Below, piece after piece: positions 17,763 to 26,443 of a stretch of 42,341 bases of DNA. The notes under the pieces were generated by a model that was not told the origin of the DNA, made no database searches, and worked only from the letters and a program-made list of their open reading frames with translations. How positions within the stretch are numbered: the first letter of the stretch is position 1; each line of letters begins with the position of its first letter. Made by a program: the position numbers and the translations under genes. This DNA is from HGM04593 sp045657945. GTDB taxonomy: Bacteria > Bacteroidota > Bacteroidia > Bacteroidales > Bacteroidaceae. The stretch is taken from positions 1-42,341 of the forward strand of contig JAZOUB010000011.1 in NCBI GenBank assembly GCA_045657945.1, read 5' to 3'.

Positions 17763-18782
17763 ATGATATCATACGGCAAAAACATAACAGCATTCAATGA
17801 TGAACTCAAGAAAGTAAAACTTGAGTATCTCTATCATAGTCTGTGTAATCCCAAGTCCGAAATAAAATCGCAAGTGAACCAGTTGCGTATAATAAGGGAT
17901 ATAAATGCGAAGCAATATTCGCAACTGAAACGGCAGTTGCCATATGTTGTTTGTGCTCACTTTAATCCACCATATCGCAAAACCGAGAACTTTGCGTTTA
18001 CCGAATACTTTGTCATTGACATTGACCATCTTTCTTTGAAAGAAATAAATATTGAAGATTTGCGCAGTAGATTACAGAGCGACAATCGTGTTGTACTCCT
18101 GTTTCTCTCCCCCGGAGAAGATGGATTGAAGGTTGTGTTCAGTTTCAACGAGCGTTGTTACGATGCCGGTCTGTATTCTTTGTTCTACAAAGCATTCTTG
18201 CGCGATTTTTCAAAACAATACTCCCTTGAACAGGTTGTTGACGAGCGCACCAGCGATGTGTGCCGTGCTTGTTTTGTGAGTGTCGATTCAAATGCTTATT
18301 ATAACCCAAATGCAGTGAGCATTGACTTGGATTCTTATGTGGATACCCATAACCCATTGGAATTGTTTTCACTGAAAAAAGAACTTGATGCCGAGTGTAA
18401 GCAAACCAAAATAGAAGAGAAAAAGGAAAATAATTCATCGTCAGTGGATGACGAAACAATAACCCGTATAAAGGCATTGTTGAACCCTAAAGGCCGACAA
18501 CGGAACAAACCTGCTCCATATATCCCCGAGGAATTGGATAGTATTATGGATGAACTCAAACAATTTGTAGAAACCGCAGGAGTTGAACTGTATGAAATAA
18601 TAAATATACAATATGGCAAGAAACTTCGCTTTAAAGCCGGACATCGCCTGGCCGAGGTAAACCTGTTCTACGGCAAGCATGGATTCTCGGTTGTGAAGTC
18701 TCCACGCGGTGGCACATCGCATGAACTGAATGACCTGATGTATGAACTTGTGAATGAGTTCCTTTTAACCAATGCCCAATAA
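17763..18782 (+). CDS. BT4734/VirE_N-type primase-polymerase-like protein next to Cas1-Cas2
   Basis: A 339-residue protein whose first ~200 residues match the BT4734-like/VirE N-terminal domain, proposed as part of the archaeo-eukaryotic primase superfamily. Candidate catalytic elements are D86-x-D88 in FVIDIDHLS, the glycine-rich GEDGLKVVF loop (121-126) and acidic residues in VDERTSDVCRACF (D160, D165). A charged linker (~215-250) leads to a C-terminal domain of about 85 residues (RLAEVNLFYGKHGFSVVKSP). CRISPR-associated primase-polymerases (CAPPs) encoded beside Cas1/Cas2 are known, and this placement, with 2 nt before and a 1-nt overlap after, fits that group. It may fill in or copy captured nucleic acid before integration. 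Activity and substrate are inferred. Confidence 0.78.
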   Translation: MISYGKNITAFNDELKKVKLEYLYHSLCNPKSEIKSQVNQLRIIRDINAKQYSQLKRQLPYVVCAHFNPPYRKTENFAFTEYFVIDIDHLSLKEINIEDLRSRLQSDNRVVLLFLSPGEDGLKVVFSFNERCYDAGLYSLFYKAFLRDFSKQYSLEQVVDERTSDVCRACFVSVDSNAYYNPNAVSIDLDSYVDTHNPLELFSLKKELDAECKQTKIEEKKENNSSSVDDETITRIKALLNPKGRQRNKPAPYIPEELDSIMDELKQFVETAGVELYEIINIQYGKKLRFKAGHRLAEVNLFYGKHGFSVVKSPRGGTSHELNDLMYELVNEFLLTNAQ

Positions 18783-19264
18783 TGCCACGCAAAAAAAAGA
18801 AAGAACTCACCTTTTATGAGTCACTGCTGAAGATAAAACATGCCGGAGTCGAAGGTTCAAAACCCATAACCTCAACCCCAACCGATGTCACGGGTATTGA
18901 ATCGTTGAGCGAAAGGGTGCAGAAAGTTCTTGGATTGATAAACCGCGAAGAAAGAAAACCTACAGATATGTTGTTTTTTGTAATGTATGACATAGAAGAT
19001 GACAAAGTCCGTCATCAGGTAGCTAAATACTTGCTAGCAAAAGGATGTAGCCGCATACAGAACTCCATCTTTTTGGCCGATTTGAGCAATGAGATGTACG
19101 ATAAAATCCGTTCCGATTTAACCGAGGTACAATCGTTCTATGAAAATCACGATAGCATATTGATTGTTCCATTGTCGGTCGATCATCTGAAATCGATGCG
19201 TGTTATTGGCAAAACCATTGATATAGATATAGTTATGCATAATAAAAATACTTTGTTTTTTTAG
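18782..19264 (+). CDS. cas2: Cas2 with N-terminal extension
   Basis: A 160-residue protein. Residues ~63-155 form the Cas2 ferredoxin-like fold: MLFFVMYDIEDDKVRHQVAK with D70, then KGCSRIQNSIFLADLS, then SILIVPLSVDHL. Cas2 proteins are usually 85-110 residues, so the lysine-rich N-terminal ~60 residues (MPRKKKKELTF..) are an addition. They might bind DNA or a partner such as the primase-like protein encoded immediately upstream. The start codon overlaps the upstream TAA by one base, which favours this start. The downstream ATG 18968 would leave only a minimal Cas2 and is possible but less well coupled. Leader 2 begins 28 nt after the stop. Confidence 0.93.
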   Translation: MPRKKKKELTFYESLLKIKHAGVEGSKPITSTPTDVTGIESLSERVQKVLGLINREERKPTDMLFFVMYDIEDDKVRHQVAKYLLAKGCSRIQNSIFLADLSNEMYDKIRSDLTEVQSFYENHDSILIVPLSVDHLKSMRVIGKTIDIDIVMHNKNTLFF

Positions 19265-19291
19265 TAAACAAAAAAATGAATACAGTTTGCG

Positions 19292-19415
19292 TTCTTTGAA
19301 ATATTTATTATTTTCGCGTTTTGAAATGAGGTACATTTTTTGTGCTTTAAATCGGCCTTTTTGTATATTATATATGATATAGTATATTGATTATAAAAGG
19401 ATTATAAAAATACCT
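19292..19415 (+). promoter_or_regulatory. CRISPR leader 2
   Basis: About 120 nt nearly identical to leader 1 (3315-3437), directly before array 2 and starting 28 nt after cas2. It contains the runs GATATAGTATATTG and AAAAGGATTATAAAA close to the first repeat. The copies are so alike that a recent duplication, or gene conversion between the arrays, is likely. Confidence 0.9.
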
Positions 19416-20246
19416 CTCATAGAGCATATTCCATTACAATAAGGATTAAGACTGTTAATTGTCAATTCAACATTACAATTATTTAGCTCATAGAGCATAT
19501 TCCATTACAATAAGGATTAAGACTCGAGAACAAGTGCTAGCCACATCAAAAACATTACTCATAGAGCATATTCCATTACAATAAGGATTAAGACTCTTCT
19601 TCAAACTCTAATCCAATTACTTTAATTGACTCATAGAGCATATTCCATTACAATAAGGATTAAGACAGCTTCGCCATCTTCTCCTCAATCACCTCAATGT
19701 CGTCTCATAGAGCATATTCCATTACAATAAGGATTAAGACTTTCAGTACCTGCAATTGGCTGCTTGAACAGCTCAAGCTCATAGAGCATATTCCATTACA
19801 ATAAGGATTAAGACAGGAATATAGACTCTTTATCAATTTTTTTCATTACTCATAGAGCATATTCCATTACAATAAGGATTAAGACTTTTGCATTTGTATA
19901 TTCAAATACATTTTTTGCTACTCATAGAGCATATTCCATTACAATAAGGATTAAGACACCAATAAACCAATTTTTTTGTTCAGTTCATCAATAACTCATA
20001 GAGCATATTCCATTACAACAAGGATTATGACGTCATACTTGAAAGAGGAAAGAGATATGGTTTAACTTCTCATAGAGCATATTCCATTACAATAAGGATT
20101 AAGACGCGTCATACCTCACTCCGTTGATAATTATGCTTACTCTCATAGAGCATATTCCATTACAATAAGGATTAAGACACAATTTGATACTTGTAAATTT
20201 CTTTGTATCTCCGTCTCATAGAGCATATTCCATTACAACAAGGATT
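19416..20246 (+). CRISPR. CRISPR array 2: 12 repeats, 11 spacers
   Basis: The same 37-nt repeat family as array 1, mostly with ACAATAAGG in the middle. Repeats start at 19416, 19487, 19558, 19630, 19704, 19778, 19849, 19921, 19995, 20069, 20142 and 20215. Spacers are 34-37 nt. Repeat 9 is variant (ACAACAAGG, and tag ATTATGAC instead of ATTAAGAC). The last repeat also has ACAACAAGG and loses its final five bases, marking the leader-distal end. None of the repeats is interrupted by the 87-nt element seen in array 1. Orientation is the same as array 1 and the cas operon. Confidence 0.98.
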
Positions 20247-20316
20247 TATTTAACTTTAATGCCCATCGGCCTTAATAATTCTCACAGTTTGTATATTGTC
20301 GACAAGAAAAGTTGCT

Positions 20317-20324
20317 TATTTTTG
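20317..20324 (+). promoter_or_regulatory. Candidate -7 box for LOG-like gene
   Basis: TATTTTTG (TAnnTTTG) ends 23 nt before the chosen ATG 20348. An ATTG at 20296-20299 lies 17 nt upstream, a slightly short spacing. Confidence 0.4.
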
Positions 20325-20347
20325 CTATTGACAATATTCTGATTACT

Positions 20348-21478
20348 ATGAAAAAATACATTGAAATAGAGAGCTACGACGCTCTGCAGCTGTTGATTGT
20401 GCCGGGGGCGGTGCTGCGGCACTATGCTTTCCAGAACATTGAGTTCGGGCGCAATGCGGTGCAGTGCCGTTTTGAGGATTGTATATTCTTCGGTTGCTCA
20501 ATGCCCGATGTGATGCGCGCCGAACTTACGCCCGATTGTTGTGTGCTGCCGCAGTTGCCTGTGCCGTTCAATCCTTTCCCGGCGCAGTTGTACACTGCAG
20601 CAACGCTTTATGCTGGGTATGACTACCGCAATCCCTCCACCTTTGAGCAGTGCTACGATACCCGCATATACCGTCATTACATGGAGTGTGGCAAGCAGGC
20701 GGCCGATATTGCCGAGACGCTTGCGCGTTCGTTGCACGACCATTCGATGAGTGATGCCCTGCACGATTTCCTCTCCCGTTACGATGAGCGCAGGGTGGTG
20801 GCGGTGATGGGTGGTCATGCCTTGTTGCGCACCGATGAGAATTACCGCAAGGTGGTGCTTATTGCAAAGCACCTTGCCCAGCAGGGTTGCCTGGTGGTAA
20901 CGGGCGGTGGCCCGGGTGCAATGGAGGCGGCGCATCTTGGTGCGTGGCTTGCCGGGCGTGATGATGTGGCTGTTGATGATGCTTTGATGTTGCTGTCGCA
21001 TGCGCCGTCGTACAAGGATGCTGCCTGGCTCTCTTCGGCTTTTGACCTTATGTACAAGATGCCGCGCGTGAGCGAGTGCTGCAGTGTGGGAATACCCACG
21101 TGGTTCTACGGCCACGAGCCGGCGACTCCGTTTGCAACGCACATAACAAAGTATTTCGACAACAGCATACGCGAGGATATGTTGCTTGCCATAGCCAAGG
21201 GTGGTGTCATCTATTCGCCGGGCAGCGCAGGTACAATGCAAGAGATTTTCCAGGATGCCGCGCAAAACCACTACCGCACATTTGGCTATGAGAGCCCCAT
21301 GGTTTTCCTCGACAGTGAATATTGGTGCGAGAAATTCCCGATTTATCCGTTGTTGCAGTCCCTGCACCAGAGTGGTGGGTACAGAAACTTGTTGCTCTCA
21401 CTTGCCGACACGCCGTCCGAGGCAGAACGGGCGATAATGAGGTTCTTAAAAAACGGAAAGCTTGTGCAAGCGAATTAA
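20348..21478 (+). CDS. LOG/TIGR00730-related Rossmann-fold protein
   Basis: A 376-residue protein of the lysine decarboxylase-like/LOG superfamily, whose smaller members are nucleotide 5'-monophosphate phosphoribohydrolases. Seen: VVAVMGGHAL at the start of the Rossmann fold (~residue 150), LVVTGGGPGAMEAAHLGAW (nucleotide-binding glycines), and PGSAGTMQEIFQDA, a variant of the PGGxGTxxE motif with Ser for the second Gly. The ~140-residue N-terminal part is extra compared with small LOG proteins and I do not recognise it. ATG 20348 is preferred because the upstream in-frame codon at 20312 would lie within the promoter-like element. It begins just after array 2 but has no evident CRISPR link. 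Its stop codon sits inside a 40-nt sequence repeated at 41705-41744. Confidence 0.82.
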   Translation: MKKYIEIESYDALQLLIVPGAVLRHYAFQNIEFGRNAVQCRFEDCIFFGCSMPDVMRAELTPDCCVLPQLPVPFNPFPAQLYTAATLYAGYDYRNPSTFEQCYDTRIYRHYMECGKQAADIAETLARSLHDHSMSDALHDFLSRYDERRVVAVMGGHALLRTDENYRKVVLIAKHLAQQGCLVVTGGGPGAMEAAHLGAWLAGRDDVAVDDALMLLSHAPSYKDAAWLSSAFDLMYKMPRVSECCSVGIPTWFYGHEPATPFATHITKYFDNSIREDMLLAIAKGGVIYSPGSAGTMQEIFQDAAQNHYRTFGYESPMVFLDSEYWCEKFPIYPLLQSLHQSGGYRNLLLSLADTPSEAERAIMRFLKNGKLVQAN

Positions 21479-21510
21479 AACCAAGTTTACTTGAGTTTTT
21501 ACAACGAGCG
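21471..21510 (+). repeat. 40-nt dispersed repeat, copy A
   Basis: Matches the reverse complement of 41705-41744 at about 38 of 40 bases (core AAAACCAAGTTTACTTGAG). The core is itself an imperfect palindrome. It overlaps the last codons and stop of the LOG-like gene. Confidence 0.8.
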
Positions 21511-22576
21511 CAGCCAAGGTTCAAGCGCACGAAGTGCGGTTAAAAGTGAAAACTGAAAACTGAAAGCCGAGGTTCGAATTAAATCGTGGGTTCGACAACT
21601 TCGTCAGCAATAGGTCGCGCGTAGCATAAAAACTCCCCCTACGGGTCGCAAAGAGGGACAGTTGCGCTTTGCGTAGTGGAATGAAGTATCTTGGCTCACC
21701 TGCAAACTCAGGGGGGCGATATAAATAAAGATTTAATTTAATAGCAGAATTCACCTTTGATCCGCTCACTTATTTTTTCTTATTGTATTGTACTTTCTGT
21801 ATGACAGAAAGTACCAAAGAACTCGGCACTCGGGCGCACCAGTCGCTCACTCCTCCTGCTCGTGAATTGCCTTGCAGGCAATATAACTCGTCCGTCCCTC
21901 GCTTGTCGCTGCAAGCCTTTCTGTCGTCAGCAGGGTGCTGCGGATCGCACTGCGTACGGCAATTTTTGGGAAACATAATTGCCGTACTACGTTTGGACGG
22001 TCCTCGCACAATGGCCTGCTGTCGGCAGGGCTCTCCGCTGTGTTGCTTACGGTGCCGTTTTACTGGATTACCTTTGCTCACGAACTTTATAGCGTACAAT
22101 GGTGATCTCAAAGAAAAACCGGCACTGTCAAAATTACAGTTAAAGGCCGTTGACATTCAGGGAGCAAGCGAGGACATGTTTGAAGTGCGGTAGCGTTATC
22201 TTATTATTTATAACGCTGAACCGCACAAGTTCCGGAGCGCCTGAATGGCAATGAACAGCCTTTAATGGCAAACAACAGCCAACCGAGGGATGTCGCTTGC
22301 GACTCGTGAGCAAAAGGCTGTTGTGACTAATTTTGTTCTGTGCTGGGCGCTTTGGTTCTTTCACGCGATGAAAGAACATGAAAGAAAGACTTGAAGAAAA
22401 CACATGTGAACGATGAAGGTTGAATACTGCTGTGAATACAATGACGAGCGAGAGCGAGAACTCTCCCACCTTTTTGCTGGTGAGCCAGTATCTTTAAATG
22501 TGTCCTTCAATAGATTTTGAGCGAAGCGAAAAATGACAACCGGTATTTGGGCCGAAATCGATATTGTTGCCTGAAT
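21511..22576. other. About 1.07 kb gene-free, hairpin-rich intergenic region
   Basis: No ORF here has a credible start, domain or codon pattern, although long stop-free stretches exist on both strands. It contains CGCACGAAGTGCG (21525-21537), a perfect 10-bp inverted repeat GTACTTTCTG/CAGAAAGTAC (21790-21814), GTGCGGTAGCGTTA paired with TAACGCTGAACCGCAC (22185-22226) and GTTCTTTCA/TGAAAGAAC (22355-22377). The text between the hairpins resembles the non-coding spacer repeats common in Bacteroidales genomes. A segment near 21525 recurs near 31444. Confidence 0.6.
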
Positions 22577-22620
22577 AAAATAATCAGTGGCATTGCAACC
22601 GCAATGCCACTGATTATTTT
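22577..22620. terminator. Bidirectional terminator after GH20 gene
   Basis: Perfect 20-bp stem (AATCAGTGGCATTGC pairing with GCAATGCCACTGATT, extended by A/T pairs) around an AACC loop, with A and T runs on both sides. It serves the minus-strand GH20 gene, whose stop is at 22636. Confidence 0.92.
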
Positions 22621-22635
22621 TGTTTGTTAGGTCAA

Positions 22636-25600
22636 TTACTTTACCAAAGTTTTGACACCATCTACGATATAAATACCTGTAGTCGGGTTTTCGACCTGAC
22701 GACCGGCAAGGTCGTAGATACCTTTCACCTCTCCGTTCTCGCCTCTCACCTCAGTGATGCCTGTCTCAACCTGGACATCGCTCTTCTCCAGTGTCCAGAC
22801 GCTACCGCCCCATGTATAAGGCTTTGTGAGAACATAGTTCCAAGCACTTGGGTTGACATACCATGCCGATGAACCGTTGCCGCTGACAATGCCGATACCT
22901 TTGTTACCCTGGTCGGTGGTAGTTTCAATCAATGTCCAGTTGTATTCTTCTCCCACCATCAGTGTCTGATCGTCGGCATCGGTGCCGATGTAGGCCGCTT
23001 CTCCATTGGCTTTGTTATAGATACATACGGTGCCATCGGTGTTCTTTGTGAAACTCCACAGGAAAATGTCGTCGGTTCCCTTGCTGCCTCTTACACCAAT
23101 TTGCTTGTTGCTTGTGTTGAGTGCTGCATAGTAGTTTGTGAAATATCCGTTACGGATGTAGTAGTATGCACCAAAATCAAGAGCATCGGCCATTGATGTG
23201 CGTGGCATCATCTGGAACTGGTGGTAGAGTGCAACATATGCGTTGTACTGCTCCTCGGTAATGCCACCGTCGGCAACTGCCTGGCTTGCTGGGTTGATGA
23301 CGCTGTTCTGCAAGTAGTCAAGAGCCTCCTGGCTTGGCTGGCCAATCTCGCCCACCTTTGCTGTGAGGACAATGAGCTCGCACTTCTTTACAAGACCTGC
23401 AAGCTGTGCAGTGAAGTCGCTCACCTCAACAATCTTCCATGTACCGTTGTAGCAGAGTGCTGCGTTGTCCCTTGCAAATACATCGCCTGTGATGTTTGCG
23501 CTCAAACGCTTGACGCTACCTGTTTCTGTTGCGCTGTAACCGTTTACGGCGGAGATTGTAACTACACCGGGGATGTATGTGAAGTCACCTGTTGCAACGG
23601 TTGCCTTATCGATTCTGACAGCAGTACCACCGTTCTCAACCATCTTGACGGCCTGGTTGTATGCCGGCATCTCCAGCACATTGCCGTTGTAGAGGTTCTT
23701 CATGATGTAGCCACCCTCGGTTGCAACAAACTGCCACAACTCCTCGGGCTCGGTCTGTGGGGTGTAGTGGAAACGTACACCATTGTTCTTCATGTACATT
23801 GTTGAACCCTCGTACTGCTGACGGAAGTATGTACAAGCCGAAACAATCTGATAGGTCTTGCCCTCAACAGGCTGTGTGATAGCTGCATTCTTGTAGTTTG
23901 CGATAGCCTGCTGGATGGCAGCTGTCTCGCCACCATCGAGTGCATCCTGCAATGCGTCGTAAACCTCGGCAGCAGGGTAGCCCACGCCACCACGGATGCT
24001 CTTTGCAAGGATATCCTCGGCCTCAATTACAGCAGCCTCCTCGGCTGTATATTCTGTTGGCTCAATGAAGTATTTGGCATACTGGTAGTCGAGATAGTCG
24101 AGAATCTCGTCATGGCTCTGCAAGCGATGGTAGAACGATGTCCAGTTCTTCTTGCTTGTTGGCAACCAACCAATCTCGGCAAGCGCGAACATACGTGGGA
24201 GCAACTGGTATTCAACCTCGTCAATGTCGTTTGTTGTCTCGGTCCACATGTTACCCTGTACACCCAAAGCAAACTCCTCCTTGCCGCCAAGTGCACCAAG
24301 TGGGTTAAGGCTGTAGATCTCGTCGAGAGTGTTCACGCCCCAACCACCGTTGTATGGCTCGTCAACAGGACGGTCTGCATCCTGTGCCTGCTGGAAGTCG
24401 AGATAGAGGTGGCTGTAAGGAACGATGATTGATTTCATGCCTCTCTTAGCAGCTTCACTGCTATAGTTAAGGCTGTTCCATGCCATGATAACAGGCTTTG
24501 TCTTGTTGTTGTCGTTCCAGTTTTTGAGCAACTCGTCCCAAACAACGATATCTTTATTGTAGTTTTCCTTGAGGAAGATACCAAGTTCCTCAACCAACCA
24601 AGACTGCAACTGGTGAACGCCGTCGAGGCCAAGTTTCTGAACAAGTGCAAGACACTGCTGGTTTGTTGCCCACTGCTCTGTGGGGCACTCATCGCCACCG
24701 ATGTGTACGTAATCGTATGGGAATGTCTCGGCAATGTGGCCAAGAACGCACTTGAGGAATGTGATAACCTCTTCGTTACCAATGTTCAATACATCGTGTG
24801 AGATACCGCCGTCAACGCGAACCTCGTACTGCTTTGTGGGGTCGCAACTGAACTCGGGGTATGATGCAACCGCTGCAACCATGTGACCGGGAAGGTCAAT
24901 CTCGGGGATAATCTCGATGTTGCGTGCCTTTGCATAGTCAACAATCTCCTTGAGGTCGTCCAATGTGTAGTACATGCCACGGCCATACTCTGTATCGTCG
25001 TAGAAGTTCTGTCCGTCGGCGTTGCTGAAAGAAGCCTTGCGGATAGCACCAACCTCTGTCAATTTTGGATATTCGGGGATTTCCACGCGCCAGCCCTGGT
25101 CATCGGTCAAGTGCCAGTGGAAACGGTTCATCTTGTAGAGAACCATGATGTCGAGCACCTTCTTTACCTCGTCCTTGTTGAAGAAGTGGCGTGCGATGTC
25201 GAGCATATAACCACGGTGGCCAAGCAATGGCTGGTCGTTGATTTCTACCGCAGGGATTGTCCACTCTACATTCTCTTTGCGCTCGCTTGCGAAATACTCG
25301 CGTGGGAGCAACTGCATGAGGGTCTGCAAACCATAGAGGTGGCCACCGAACTCTGATGCCTTGATTACAATCTGCTTCTCGCTTGTTGTCAAAGTGTAAC
25401 CTTCGGCAGGCAGGGTAGCGTCAGTGCCGAACCAGATTTCGCCGTCGGCTGCAGCCTCGCCGGCCTCTCTTACCTCAAGGTTAATGCCTGCCGATGTGCT
25501 CAACTGCGTAGCGAAAGCCTCTGCATGCTCCTTCATCTGCTCTCCCTTGTAGGCAATGGCAGTGAATTTTGTTAAGTCAACAGTTCCTTCACCTACAGTC

Positions 25601-26151
25601 ATCTCCAGTGGCTGTGGAATGATTGAAACCTTGCCCATGTTCTCAAATGCTACAGCTTCAACAAACTGCACGGGGTTGTTCTGGTCGTTCTTGTCCCAAA
25701 GACCAACGCCTCGGTTCTCTGCCGGGCCACCCCAAAGGTTCATTGAGATATTTGTGTTGCCTTTCGGATGAATCTCGTAACCACCGCTGTAGTTGCTGTT
25801 ACCGGTTTCCTTGATGAAGAACTGGGTCACGCCGCTTGCAGTAGCATTGGCATGTACCATCTGGTTTTTTGCTGCAGAACTTACATAGAGTGTGTACCCC
25901 TTTTTGTTTGTAAAGGTGTAACCGTTTGATGCATCACCGGTGATTTTCCACAACTGTGCATCGCTGCCAATTGCTGCCGATGTTGTGATCTGTGCTCCGG
26001 AGGTCTCTGCTGTGAGCGCGTTTCCTCCGTTCATGAACTGGATGAGATACCACTTCGTGTTCTCATCGGTGCTTATGGTAGGGAACCCTTGCGCAAGGAC
26101 GCCCGTAATTCCCATAAACAGACCTAACAGGAATAGAATTGATTTTTTCAT
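22636..26151 (-). CDS. GH20 beta-N-acetylhexosaminidase, secreted multidomain
   Basis: A 1171-residue enzyme expected to release terminal GlcNAc/GalNAc from host or dietary glycans. It has a signal peptide (MKKSILFLLGLFMGITGVLAQ, cut after about residue 21), then a ricin-like beta-trefoil region (~30-165) and a GH20 N-terminal domain (~170-300). The catalytic barrel contains the Asp-Glu pair D487-E488 in HIGGDECPTEQW. After the barrel come a FIVAR-like helical segment (~730-790), further beta-rich domains, and a C-terminal GIYDLAGRQV..GIYIVDG tail typical of Bacteroidetes surface-sorting (type IX-like) domains. It is a single-gene unit between its promoter region and a strong terminator. Confidence 0.94.
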   Translation of the reverse strand: MKKSILFLLGLFMGITGVLAQGFPTISTDENTKWYLIQFMNGGNALTAETSGAQITTSAAIGSDAQLWKITGDASNGYTFTNKKGYTLYVSSAAKNQMVHANATASGVTQFFIKETGNSNYSGGYEIHPKGNTNISMNLWGGPAENRGVGLWDKNDQNNPVQFVEAVAFENMGKVSIIPQPLEMTVGEGTVDLTKFTAIAYKGEQMKEHAEAFATQLSTSAGINLEVREAGEAAADGEIWFGTDATLPAEGYTLTTSEKQIVIKASEFGGHLYGLQTLMQLLPREYFASERKENVEWTIPAVEINDQPLLGHRGYMLDIARHFFNKDEVKKVLDIMVLYKMNRFHWHLTDDQGWRVEIPEYPKLTEVGAIRKASFSNADGQNFYDDTEYGRGMYYTLDDLKEIVDYAKARNIEIIPEIDLPGHMVAAVASYPEFSCDPTKQYEVRVDGGISHDVLNIGNEEVITFLKCVLGHIAETFPYDYVHIGGDECPTEQWATNQQCLALVQKLGLDGVHQLQSWLVEELGIFLKENYNKDIVVWDELLKNWNDNNKTKPVIMAWNSLNYSSEAAKRGMKSIIVPYSHLYLDFQQAQDADRPVDEPYNGGWGVNTLDEIYSLNPLGALGGKEEFALGVQGNMWTETTNDIDEVEYQLLPRMFALAEIGWLPTSKKNWTSFYHRLQSHDEILDYLDYQYAKYFIEPTEYTAEEAAVIEAEDILAKSIRGGVGYPAAEVYDALQDALDGGETAAIQQAIANYKNAAITQPVEGKTYQIVSACTYFRQQYEGSTMYMKNNGVRFHYTPQTEPEELWQFVATEGGYIMKNLYNGNVLEMPAYNQAVKMVENGGTAVRIDKATVATGDFTYIPGVVTISAVNGYSATETGSVKRLSANITGDVFARDNAALCYNGTWKIVEVSDFTAQLAGLVKKCELIVLTAKVGEIGQPSQEALDYLQNSVINPASQAVADGGITEEQYNAYVALYHQFQMMPRTSMADALDFGAYYYIRNGYFTNYYAALNTSNKQIGVRGSKGTDDIFLWSFTKNTDGTVCIYNKANGEAAYIGTDADDQTLMVGEEYNWTLIETTTDQGNKGIGIVSGNGSSAWYVNPSAWNYVLTKPYTWGGSVWTLEKSDVQVETGITEVRGENGEVKGIYDLAGRQVENPTTGIYIVDGVKTLVK

Positions 26152-26228
26152 GGGTTTATAATTAGTTATTAAAAAAGTTGCCTTTGCAAAGTGTGACTGA
26201 ATGGTTGCTGGACACTATACCATATTTG

Positions 26229-26236
26229 CAAAGATA
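26229..26236 (-). promoter_or_regulatory. Candidate -7 box for GH20 gene
   Basis: On the minus strand this reads TATCTTTG, a match to TAnnTTTG, about 78 nt before the GH20 start codon. No clear -33 TTTG at the right distance. Confidence 0.4.
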
Positions 26237-26443
26237 ATCTAATTTTTCTAAAAAAGCGGGGTTACCTTATTAAATATAATATACGGTATGTTGCCGGAAT
26301 TCCGATACTTTGGTCGCAACTGTGGATTATTTTCAAATCTCAAAGCCTTAATGTAAAAATATTTTACTGCAGTTCGTGCTCAGGTGTCGTTTGCTTGTGT
26401 GCGATAATTTTATTAAATTTGCCATGGAATAAATAAACATGAC

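Noticed and set aside
21783..22193. 136-codon ORF on + (and 128-codon ORF on -) in the intergenic region
   Set aside because: Cys/Arg/Ser-rich text without domain or RBS, running through hairpin repeats; the same kind of stop-free text occurs on both strands.
24883..25356. 157-codon + strand ORF inside the GH20 gene
   Set aside because: Antisense shadow of the catalytic domain; no independent support.
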